A program made the position numbers and the translations under genes. Under the pieces are notes generated by a model. It made no database searches and had not been told where the DNA came from. It worked only from the letters and a program-made list of their open reading frames with translations. DNA of 64,000 nt from Cribrihabitans_A pelagius (GTDB taxonomy: Bacteria; Pseudomonadota; Alphaproteobacteria; Rhodobacterales; Rhodobacteraceae). Shown piece after piece: positions 57,354-64,000 of this stretch. The stretch is from the NCBI RefSeq assembly GCF_048820915.1, contig NZ_JBMERR010000006.1, positions 62,001 to 126,000 of the forward strand. Reading direction: 5' to 3'. How positions within the stretch are numbered: the stretch's first letter is position 1; every line of letters starts with the position of its first letter.

Positions 57354-58547
57354 ATGCCCAGCCTGCTTCCCGCCGCCCGACCAGAATATTTTACCGCCGC
57401 CCGCCGCCAGGGGGATGCCGCCTTCCGGGTGCTGAGTCCCGGGGATTTCGCGGCTGCCTGGGCGGAGATCACGAGCTGGGAGGGCTACGCGCCGACGCCG
57501 CTTTTGTCCTTGCCCGCCTTGGCGCAGGCCGCCGGTGTGGGCGCGGTCTTTTACAAAGACGAGGGCCCGCGATTTGGCCTTGGCAGCTTCAAGGCGCTCG
57601 GCGGCGCCTATGCCGCCCTGCGCGTTCTCCAGCGCGAGATATCGAAGCGGCGCGGCACGCAGGTGACGCTGGAGGACATCCGCAGCGGCCGGTGCCGCGC
57701 CGATTGCGCGCAGGTCACGCTGGTCTCTGCCACCGATGGCAACCATGGCCGCTCGCTCGCCTGGGGCTGCCAGCGCTTCGGCGCACCCTGCCGGATCTAC
57801 ATCCACGCCGAGGTGAGCGAAGGCCGGGCCCAGGCGATGCGCGAGCTTGGCGCCGAGGTGATCCGCATTGACGGCGACTATGACGCATCGGTGCGGCTAG
57901 CCAAGGAGGAAGCGGAGAAAAACGGCCGGTTCGTGGTCTCCGATACCTCCTGGCCCGGCTACAGCGAACCGCCGCGCGACGTGATGGCGGGCTACGGCGT
58001 GATGGTGCGGGAAGTCTGCGCGGCGCTGGATCAGCCGCCGACCCATGTGTTGCTGCAGGGCGGCGTCGGCGGGCTCGCCGCCGGGGCGGCCGCGGCGCTG
58101 CGCCAGCACTGGCAGGAGCACGCCCCCCGTGTCGTCATAGTGGAGCCCGACCGCGCCGCCTGCCTGTTTGAGAGCGCACGCCAGGGCGCCGCCACGGCGG
58201 TGGAGATTGCCGAGGAAACCGTGATGGCCGGGCTCTCCTGCGGGGAGCCGTCGGGGCTGGCGTGGGAAATACTGGCCGAGGAGGCCGCGGACTTTCTCAC
58301 CATACCCGACACCCTGGTCGCCCCCGCCGTGCGCCTGATGGCGCGGCCGCAGGGAGATGATCCGGCGGTGGAGGCGGGCGAAAGCGCAATTGCCGGGCTC
58401 GCCGGGCTGCTGGCGGCGCGGCAGCACGCGGATCTTTCGGCGGAACTGGGCCTCGACGCCAGCGCGCGGGTGCTGCTGATCGGCTCCGAAGGGGTGACCG
58501 ACCCGGAAATCTTCGCCCGCATCATGGAGGGCAAGGATGCCGCCTGA
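57354..58547 (+). CDS. dpaL: diaminopropionate ammonia-lyase-like PLP enzyme
   Basis: A 397-residue fold-type II PLP enzyme. The PLP Lys is K80 in FGLGSFKALGGAYA; the glycine loop is LQGGVGGLAAGAAAAL; VSATDGNHGRSLAWG and VVSDTSWPGYSEPPRDVMAGY match DpaL/YgeX closely. It converts 2,3-diaminopropionate to pyruvate and ammonia. AGGAGAG precedes the start. The stop lies inside the M24 gene (11-base overlap), so the two are coupled. Confidence 0.88.
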   Translation: MPSLLPAARPEYFTAARRQGDAAFRVLSPGDFAAAWAEITSWEGYAPTPLLSLPALAQAAGVGAVFYKDEGPRFGLGSFKALGGAYAALRVLQREISKRRGTQVTLEDIRSGRCRADCAQVTLVSATDGNHGRSLAWGCQRFGAPCRIYIHAEVSEGRAQAMRELGAEVIRIDGDYDASVRLAKEEAEKNGRFVVSDTSWPGYSEPPRDVMAGYGVMVREVCAALDQPPTHVLLQGGVGGLAAGAAAALRQHWQEHAPRVVIVEPDRAACLFESARQGAATAVEIAEETVMAGLSCGEPSGLAWEILAEEAADFLTIPDTLVAPAVRLMARPQGDDPAVEAGESAIAGLAGLLAARQHADLSAELGLDASARVLLIGSEGVTDPEIFARIMEGKDAA

Positions 58548-59709
58548 GCCCCCTGCCCGCGGCTTTGCCGAAAGCGAATACGCCGCCCGCACCCGCAAGG
58601 CGCAAGCGGCGATGGCGGAACAGGGGCTCGCGGGCCTCCTCCTGATGAGCGAGCCGGAGGTGCGCTATTTCACCGGCTTTCATACGCTATTCTGGCAAAG
58701 CCCGACCCGGCCGTGGTTCGTCTTCCTGCCGCCCGAGGGCAAGCCCGTCGCGGTGATCCCGGAGATCGGCGCCGCCCTGATGCGGCAGACCTGGGTGGAG
58801 GACATCCGCACCTGGAGCGCGCCCGCGCCGGAGGATGACGGCCTGAGCCTGCTGACCGACCTTCTGGCACCGCTGGCGCGCGCGGGCGCGCGGCTTGGCA
58901 TCCTGAAGGGGCACGAGACCGCCTTGCGGATGCCGCTGGGCGACTGGGAGCGGCTGCTGGCCCGCCTGCCTGGGCTGCAACTGGCGGATGCCACTCGGCT
59001 GGTGCAGGGGCTCAGGACGGTGAAATCGCCCGCCGAGATCGAAAAGCTCTCCCATATCTGCCGGATCGGGTCGCAGACTTTCGCGCAGGTGCCGGAGATT
59101 ATCGCCGAAGGCCAGCCGCTGGAAGAGACCTTCCGCGCCTTCCGCCGCGCGGCGCTGGCCCTGGGCGCCGACGACGTGCCCTACCTGGTGGGCGGCGCCG
59201 GGCCGGGCGGCTATGGCGACGTGATCGCGCCGCCCTCACGCCGCCCGTTGCAGCGGGGCGACATCCTGATGCTCGACACCGGCGCCGCCTGGGACGGCTA
59301 TTTCTGCGATTTCGACCGCAACTTCGCTATCGGCCGCGCGGATGACGCCGCGCGCCGCGCCTATGACCTGCTGTGGAGCGCGACCGAAGCGGGGCTGGCC
59401 GCGGCGCGGCCGGGGCAGAGCTGCCGCGGGCTTTATCAGGCCATGCAGGCAGTGATTTCCGAAGGTCAAAGCGATGGAGGCGGCATCGGACGGCTGGGGC
59501 ATGGCCTGGGCATGCAGCTTACCGAGCAGCCCTCGCTCGCCCCTTTCGACGAAACGATTCTGCAGGAAAGCATGGTGCTGACGCTGGAGCCGTCGCTGGG
59601 ATTCGGCGGCGGGCATGTGATGGTGCAGGAGGAAAACATCGTGATCCGGGCGGGCGGCGCGGAGCTGCTGAGCCGCCGCGCGCCGCCGGAGCTGCCGGTG
59701 ATCCAGTAA
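58537..59709 (+). CDS. M24 family metallopeptidase (Xaa-Pro aminopeptidase-like)
   Basis: A 390-residue protein: creatinase N-terminal domain (MSEPEVRYFTGFHTLFWQS) and M24 catalytic domain with all five metal ligands visible, two Asp in LMLDTGAAWDGYFCDFDRNF, His in RLGHGLGMQLTEQP, Glu in VLTLEPSLGF and Glu in MVQEENIVI. Unlike DoeA in this window it should be a true metallopeptidase. Coupled to dpaL, it may release a diaminopropionate-containing or related dipeptide. Confidence 0.85.
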   Translation: MPPEPPARGFAESEYAARTRKAQAAMAEQGLAGLLLMSEPEVRYFTGFHTLFWQSPTRPWFVFLPPEGKPVAVIPEIGAALMRQTWVEDIRTWSAPAPEDDGLSLLTDLLAPLARAGARLGILKGHETALRMPLGDWERLLARLPGLQLADATRLVQGLRTVKSPAEIEKLSHICRIGSQTFAQVPEIIAEGQPLEETFRAFRRAALALGADDVPYLVGGAGPGGYGDVIAPPSRRPLQRGDILMLDTGAAWDGYFCDFDRNFAIGRADDAARRAYDLLWSATEAGLAAARPGQSCRGLYQAMQAVISEGQSDGGGIGRLGHGLGMQLTEQPSLAPFDETILQESMVLTLEPSLGFGGGHVMVQEENIVIRAGGAELLSRRAPPELPVIQ

Positions 59710-59781
59710 AAAGTTGCACGCAAGGGGGCCTGCGCGGAGACCACGCTCGCGCCGAGACCGTACCGTGCAAGCGGCGGGCGG

Positions 59782-60102
59782 CTAACGGTCCGCGCCGGGC
59801 CCCTCCAGCATGATGCGCAGGCGGACGCGGGTTTCCTCGGCCTTGCGCCTGCGCAGCCGTTCGCGCGCGACCTTCATCTTGAGCATCGCCACAGCCAGCC
59901 GCTGCAGTGCCCGCTCGCGCCGGTCATAGAGGCTGCGGATGCGGGAGCCGGGGTTACCGATGCTCCAATAGCCGCGGCCGCGGATGCCAGGGACAAGCAC
60001 TTCTGCCGCCCTGAGCCCGGCGCGCCACTCGGAATCGGCTTCCTGGTAGATGGCGCTCGCGCGGACCAGCATGGTGCGGCGTTTGCGTAGATAGGGATGC
60101 AT
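59782..60102 (-). CDS. hypothetical basic protein
   Basis: A 106-residue protein rich in Arg (about 20 percent) with a helical, probably coiled pattern (QRLAVAMLKMKVARERLRRR). GGAGG lies seven bases before the ATG, which supports translation. No family was recognised and no membrane segment is present. It precedes minE on the same strand with a 150-base gap; a link to division is not indicated. Confidence 0.55.
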   Translation of the reverse strand: MHPYLRKRRTMLVRASAIYQEADSEWRAGLRAAEVLVPGIRGRGYWSIGNPGSRIRSLYDRRERALQRLAVAMLKMKVARERLRRRKAEETRVRLRIMLEGPGADR

Positions 60103-60254
60103 GGTTGTGCCTCCGGAACTGCTGAGCCCGCGGGGGACTCATGCTCCAAAGGTAGCGCCCGCCCTGCCCTCGGGTCAACGGGGGCATGGCCGGGGCCCAA
60201 ACGGCGGCAGTCCGCCGCCGCAGATCGGGACCGGAAAGCGGGCTGCGGGGCGCC

Positions 60255-60512
60255 TCAGCGCGCGCCCGGCAGCTCGATGTTGATTTCCAGGCTCGACAAA
60301 TCCTCGTGCCGCTCCATGCGGATGTCGACGGCGTCCTTGTCGATTTCCATGTGCCGGCGGATCACCTCGAGAATGTCGCGTTGCAGTTGCGGCAGGCAAT
60401 CCGGCCGCGCGCTGCCGTTGCGTTCATGCGCCAGCAGGATCTGCAGCCGCTCCTTGGCAGTGTTTGCCGACCTGGCCTTGCGCGGCTTCAGCGAAAACCC
60501 GAACATCTTCAT
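60255..60512 (-). CDS. minE: cell division topological factor MinE
   Basis: An 85-residue MinE. The amphipathic membrane-binding start MKMFGFSLKPRKARSANTAKE is followed by the MinD-binding strand/helix ERLQILLAHERN and the dimerisation part LPQLQRDILEVIRRHMEIDKD, then a strand ending NIELPG. MinE drives MinD ATPase and pole-to-pole oscillation. Its ATG overlaps the minD stop by four bases. Confidence 0.93.
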   Translation of the reverse strand: MKMFGFSLKPRKARSANTAKERLQILLAHERNGSARPDCLPQLQRDILEVIRRHMEIDKDAVDIRMERHEDLSSLEINIELPGAR

Positions 60513-61360
60513 GCCGTCCGCCGGAACAGGCGCTGCAGCAAGCCCGGCCGCCGGTGGGCACCGACGCGGATCTCGATTTCCTCGCCGGTGAGCCGTGCCA
60601 CCGCGTCCTCATAGGCCGCGGACGCGTCCGAGGGCTGATCGTCCAGCACCACCGGCACGCCCATGTTGGAGGCGCGCAGGATCGCAGTGCTTTCGGGAAT
60701 GATGCCGAGAAGCGGCACCGCCAGGATCTCCAGCACGTCCTCGACCGTCATCATCTCGCCGCGCTCGATGCGGGTCTGGTCGTGGCGGGTCAGCAGCACC
60801 TGCGCCTTGACCGGGGCCTGGCCCTCGCTCTCGGCGCGCTGGGTCTTGCTGTTCAGGAGCCCCAGCACCCGGTCGCTGTCACGCACCGAGGACACCTCGG
60901 GGTTGGTGACCACCACCGCCTCGTCGGCGTAATACATCGCCAGATGCGCGCCGCGCTCGATGCCGGCGGGGCTGTCGCAGACGATGTAGTCGAACTCCTC
61001 GCGCAGCTCGTCCAGCACCCGCTTCACGCCGTCCTTGGTCAGCGCGTCCTTGTCGCGGGTCTGCGAGGTCGGCAGCACCGACAGGTTGTCAAGACGCCGG
61101 TCCTTGATCAGCGCCTGCTTCAGCTTGGCGTCGCCCTGGATCACATTGATGAAGTCGAAGACCACGCGGCGTTCGCAGCCCATGATCATGTCGAGGTTGC
61201 GCAGGCCGACGTCGAAGTCGATCACAACCGTCTTGTGGCCGCGTTTGGCAAGTCCGGCGCTGATCGCCGCGGCCGAGGTCGTCTTGCCGACGCCGCCCTT
61301 GCCCGAGGTTACAACGATAATCTTGCCCAATGGCCGCTCCTGTTTCATCTGCCCCGTCAT
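60509..61360 (-). CDS. minD: septum site-determining ATPase MinD
   Basis: A 283-residue MinD from the ATG that overlaps the minC stop (61360). The deviant Walker A is SGKGGVGKTTSAA, followed by DFDVGLRNLDMIMGCERRVV (switch region), DYIVCDSPAGIERGA (Walker B) and a C-terminal amphipathic tail LLQRLFRR that targets the membrane. With MinC and MinE it positions the division septum by excluding FtsZ rings from the poles. Confidence 0.96.
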   Translation of the reverse strand: MTGQMKQERPLGKIIVVTSGKGGVGKTTSAAAISAGLAKRGHKTVVIDFDVGLRNLDMIMGCERRVVFDFINVIQGDAKLKQALIKDRRLDNLSVLPTSQTRDKDALTKDGVKRVLDELREEFDYIVCDSPAGIERGAHLAMYYADEAVVVTNPEVSSVRDSDRVLGLLNSKTQRAESEGQAPVKAQVLLTRHDQTRIERGEMMTVEDVLEILAVPLLGIIPESTAILRASNMGVPVVLDDQPSDASAAYEDAVARLTGEEIEIRVGAHRRPGLLQRLFRRTA

Positions 61361-62091
61361 CCCAGTGTCTCCACACACAGCCGGCCGTCTTCCAGATATG
61401 CCTGCACATAGCGGCCGCGGATTTCCGCGCCCAGATGCTCGCTGGTCCGGTAGAGGCCGGCAACCGCCAGCAATTCGGCATCAAGTTTCTGGCAGAAGAT
61501 GCGCGCCGACTCGTCGCCGTGCGCGCCTGCCATCGCCCGGCCGCTCAGGCGGCCATACACATGGATGCTGCCGCGCGCAATCAACTCCGCGCCGGAGCTG
61601 ACCGGGCCGATCACGGTGAGATCGCCGCCCTCGGCGATCACCGTCTGGCCCGAGCGCACCGGTGCGGTGATCACCTTGTTCTGCGGCGGCTGCAATTTCT
61701 TCGGCACCTGCGGCTTCTCGCGCCCGGAGGGCAGCGTGCTGTCCTTGCCGCCGGAGACAGTGATCAGCCCCGCCGCGCGGGCGGCTTCGGCCTGTCCGGT
61801 GCTGGGGTTCTGCACCCCGAAGACCGACAAGTTGCGTTCGCGCAGGTGACCTGCGAGTTTGGCCAGGTCCGCTTCGCCGGTCAGCCCGGCGGTGTGTTCG
61901 AGATCCAGTACCATAGGCGCATTTGCGTAGAAATGCGGCAGCTTCTGCAGCTGCTGGTCGAGCGAGGCAAAAAACGCATCGTCCTGCGGGCCGTCCGCCA
62001 AACGCAGCGCGATTGCCGTCAGAAACCGTCCGCGGATCTGGAACCTGGCGGCCGTGGCCACGGCGCCGTTTGTACTATCCTGGTCCGGCAT
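61357..62091 (-). CDS. minC: septum site-determining protein MinC
   Basis: A 244-residue MinC from ATG 62091; a GTG 60 bases upstream is an alternative. The N-terminal FtsZ-inhibiting domain covers about 15-110, with FQIRGRFLTAIALRLADG and FYANAPMVLDLEHTAGL. The C-terminal beta-helix has TAPVRSGQTVIAEGGDLTVIG, GAELIARGSIHVYGRLSGRAMAG (the R-S-G/G-R-A region that binds MinD). It leads minC-minD-minE, each pair overlapping by four bases. Confidence 0.94.
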   Translation of the reverse strand: MPDQDSTNGAVATAARFQIRGRFLTAIALRLADGPQDDAFFASLDQQLQKLPHFYANAPMVLDLEHTAGLTGEADLAKLAGHLRERNLSVFGVQNPSTGQAEAARAAGLITVSGGKDSTLPSGREKPQVPKKLQPPQNKVITAPVRSGQTVIAEGGDLTVIGPVSSGAELIARGSIHVYGRLSGRAMAGAHGDESARIFCQKLDAELLAVAGLYRTSEHLGAEIRGRYVQAYLEDGRLCVETLG

Positions 62092-62361
62092 AGAGGCCAG
62101 ATGCTCCTGCTCGTCGTATGGCCGCGGCGTTTCCCGCGCTTTTCTCCTCACTAGAGCCTAATCGCGGCAAGGTCCAGAGCCGCTGCCGCCAAGGCAGGCG
62201 ATCGGCGGGGATACGCCGCCGGTCACCTGCCGCGCAGCAGAGGGCCGCACACGGCGGAAAGGGCAAAAACCGGTTGCGGACGCAGCAAAAACAGCAGACT
62301 TTGAACCTGTTGGGGTAATTTTCTTTCTGCACGCGAACACTTCCCGAAAGGTAGCTTCTTG

Positions 62362-62916
62362 ATGGAACTGCGAATGGCGCTGCGCAGCGGCACCCGAGAC
62401 CGGCACGAGGCGCTGGACCGGCTGGTCTCGCGCTGGGATCTGGGCAGTCCGGGCGGCTACCGCGATTTTCTGCACATGCAGGCGGCGGCGCTGCTGCCGC
62501 TGGAGGCCTGGCTGGAAGACCGCGGCGCCGAAGCGCTGCCGCCGGACTGGCCGCAGCGGCGGCGGTCGCAGGCCCTGCGCGCCGATCTCGCCGCGCTGGC
62601 GCTGCCGGTGCCGCGCCCTGCCGAAGTAGCAATTGCACCCTGCCGCGCCGCGGTGGCCGGGGTGCTTTACGTGCTGGAAGGCTCGCGCCTTGGCGGGCGG
62701 CTGCTGCACCGTCAGGTTGAAGCCGGGGCGGGAAAGATGCCACAGTCGTTTCTCGAGCACGGAAACGGCCAGCCCTTGTGGCAAGGTTTCCTCAGCTGGC
62801 TGAAGGCGCAGAACCTCCCCAGCGAAGAGCACCGGGCAGCCATCTCTGCGGCACGCGGTGTGTTCGGCCTTTATCAGGCCCAAGCCGCGTCCCTGCTCAA
62901 GGAGCCGACGATATGA
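62362..62916 (+). CDS. bphO: heme oxygenase of the phytochrome-associated type
   Basis: A 184-residue heme oxygenase: the proximal haem-ligand His is H15 in TRDRHEALDRL, and the distal helix contains VLYVLEGSRLGGRLLHRQV with the Gly-rich G-S-x-L-G-G kink. It converts haem to biliverdin, the chromophore of bacteriophytochromes. Its stop overlaps the ATG of the phytochrome gene, so pigment and photoreceptor are made together. ATG 62362 is preferred over a TTG three bases upstream. Confidence 0.9.
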   Translation: MELRMALRSGTRDRHEALDRLVSRWDLGSPGGYRDFLHMQAAALLPLEAWLEDRGAEALPPDWPQRRRSQALRADLAALALPVPRPAEVAIAPCRAAVAGVLYVLEGSRLGGRLLHRQVEAGAGKMPQSFLEHGNGQPLWQGFLSWLKAQNLPSEEHRAAISAARGVFGLYQAQAASLLKEPTI

Positions 62917-64000
62917 CCGACCTGCCCTCGGCCTCCGCCGCCGCCGAACACAGCACCGCGCAGGAGCTGGACCTGACCTCCTGCGACCGGGAGCCGATCC
63001 ACCAGTTGAACCGGGTGCAGCGCTTTGGCTGCCTGATCGCGGTGACGCAGGACTGGAACGTCTCTCAAGTCTCTAAAAACCTTGAACATTTTGCCGGTAT
63101 CAGCGCTGCGGAGGCTGTCGGCGAGCCGCTCAATGCGCTGCTTGAGGACCGTTCGCTGCACGATATCCGCAACCGGCTGCAATTCCTGCGCGGCGGCGAG
63201 GGCAGCGCGAGGGTGCGCAACATAGTCTTCCGCCACAGCGATGCTAGCTACGGCGCCACGGTGCATATGTCCGGCCAGTACATCGTGCTGGAGTTCGAGC
63301 CCTCCGTCGCCGCCAGCGAATACGAAGACGACATCTCCACCGTGCGCTCGATCCTGTCGCGGCTCTCCGACAGCGACGATGTGGCAAAGTTCTGCAGGGA
63401 TTCGGCCAAGTTTCTGCAATTTCTCACCGGGCTGGACCGGGTCATGGTTTACCGTTTCCTGCCGGATGGCTCGGGCGAGGTCTTTGCCGAGGCCAGGAAA
63501 CCGGCGCTGGAGCCCTTCCTGAACCTGCGCTACCCGGCTTCCGACATTCCCCAGCAGGCCCGGGCGCTCTACCTGCGCAACCCGATCCGCATTATCGCGG
63601 ATTCCTCCGAGCGCGGCGTCGAGATCTACCCGGAGCATTGTCCCGGCGGCGGACCGCTGGACCTGTCGCAGAGTGTGCTGCGCAGCGTCTCGCCGGTGCA
63701 TCTGGAATACCTCGCCAACATGGGTGTCGCCGGGTCGATGTCGATCTCGATCATCGTCAATGGCGCGCTGTGGGGCCTGTTTGCCTGCCATCACGGTGAA
63801 ACCATCCGCCTGTCGGCCTCCAAAAAGGGAGCTGCCGAGCTGTTCGGGCAGATGTTCTCGCTGCTGCTCAGCGCCAAGCTGACGGAGGAGGAAGCCAGCA
63901 CCTCAAACGAGGTGCGCAAGCTGACCGATGCCTTCACCGCTTCGATGAACATGCAGAACACGCCGCTGCAGGAACTGCTGCCGATGCTGCGCGAGGTGCG
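62913..64000 (+). CDS. bphP: bacteriophytochrome, C-terminal part beyond window
   Basis: 362 codons are present and the frame runs off the window end. PAS domain (about 15-115) with the biliverdin-binding Cys at C24 in LTSCDREPIHQL; GAF domain (about 130-305) with the PASDIPQQARALYLRN signature and VSPVHLEYLANMGVAGSMSIS (chromophore His region); the PHY domain begins after 305. The output domain (usually a histidine kinase) is not in the window. It senses red/far-red light. Confidence 0.92.
   Translation, partial: MTDLPSASAAAEHSTAQELDLTSCDREPIHQLNRVQRFGCLIAVTQDWNVSQVSKNLEHFAGISAAEAVGEPLNALLEDRSLHDIRNRLQFLRGGEGSARVRNIVFRHSDASYGATVHMSGQYIVLEFEPSVAASEYEDDISTVRSILSRLSDSDDVAKFCRDSAKFLQFLTGLDRVMVYRFLPDGSGEVFAEARKPALEPFLNLRYPASDIPQQARALYLRNPIRIIADSSERGVEIYPEHCPGGGPLDLSQSVLRSVSPVHLEYLANMGVAGSMSISIIVNGALWGLFACHHGETIRLSASKKGAAELFGQMFSLLLSAKLTEEEASTSNEVRKLTDAFTASMNMQNTPLQELLPMLREV

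Overview
The window is GC-rich, densely coded DNA from a marine alphaproteobacterium of the roseobacter group (Leisingera/Phaeobacter-like). The grounds are a complete tropodithietic acid (TDA) locus, TRAP and TTT transporters, an ectoine-catabolism block in roseobacter gene order, and a dimethylglycine-dehydrogenase-type enzyme. Whether this is chromosome or megaplasmid cannot be told from the window. No rRNA, tRNA, CRISPR array or intact transposase was seen.

Layout. 1-3.9 kb: a DUF1428 protein diverging from an HxlR regulator, decayed dipeptide ABC-transporter remnants, a winged-helix regulator and a CHAP lipoprotein. 4.2-20 kb: the TDA island. It holds tdaA (LysR), tdaB (GST), tdaC, tdaD, tdaE, three genes matching the tdaR1-R3 resistance set, a DASS-type carrier, a three-gene envelope operon (haloperoxidase/PAP2-like, DoxX-like, periplasmic protein), a DUF2938 protein, and the converging pair paaZ2-tdaF, followed by a frameshifted SDR. 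PaaZ2 has lost both catalytic residues of its aldehyde dehydrogenase domain and TdaE lacks the usual acyl-CoA dehydrogenase base. Both fit diversion of phenylacetate-pathway intermediates to tropone chemistry.

19.9-34.4 kb: an NCS1 permease diverging from a GntR regulator, a TRAP transporter joined to the 5-oxoprolinase genes pxpBCA, and a tctDE two-component system diverging from a tctCBA citrate-type transporter. The 5-oxoprolinase operon lies close to the gamma-glutamylcyclotransferase TdaR3, whose product is 5-oxoproline.

34.7-41 kb: a pqiA-pqiA-pqiB-pqiC lipid-transport operon, a small lipoprotein, a LysR regulator, a frameshifted DUF892 gene and a PRC-barrel protein. 41.2-48.2 kb: ectoine degradation, with an aminotransferase and an aldehyde dehydrogenase (separated by four tri-loop hairpins) and an Lrp/AsnC regulator, divergent from ectoine hydrolase doeA, an M20 deacetylase and a GntR regulator. 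48.2-59.7 kb: parDE, PLP enzymes, a dimethylglycine-dehydrogenase-like oxidase, a decayed ccdAB pair behind an intact nested operator, a LysR regulator, and an MmgE/PrpD, diaminopropionate ammonia-lyase and M24 peptidase run. 59.8-64 kb: minCDE (reverse strand), then bphO and a bacteriophytochrome cut off by the window end.
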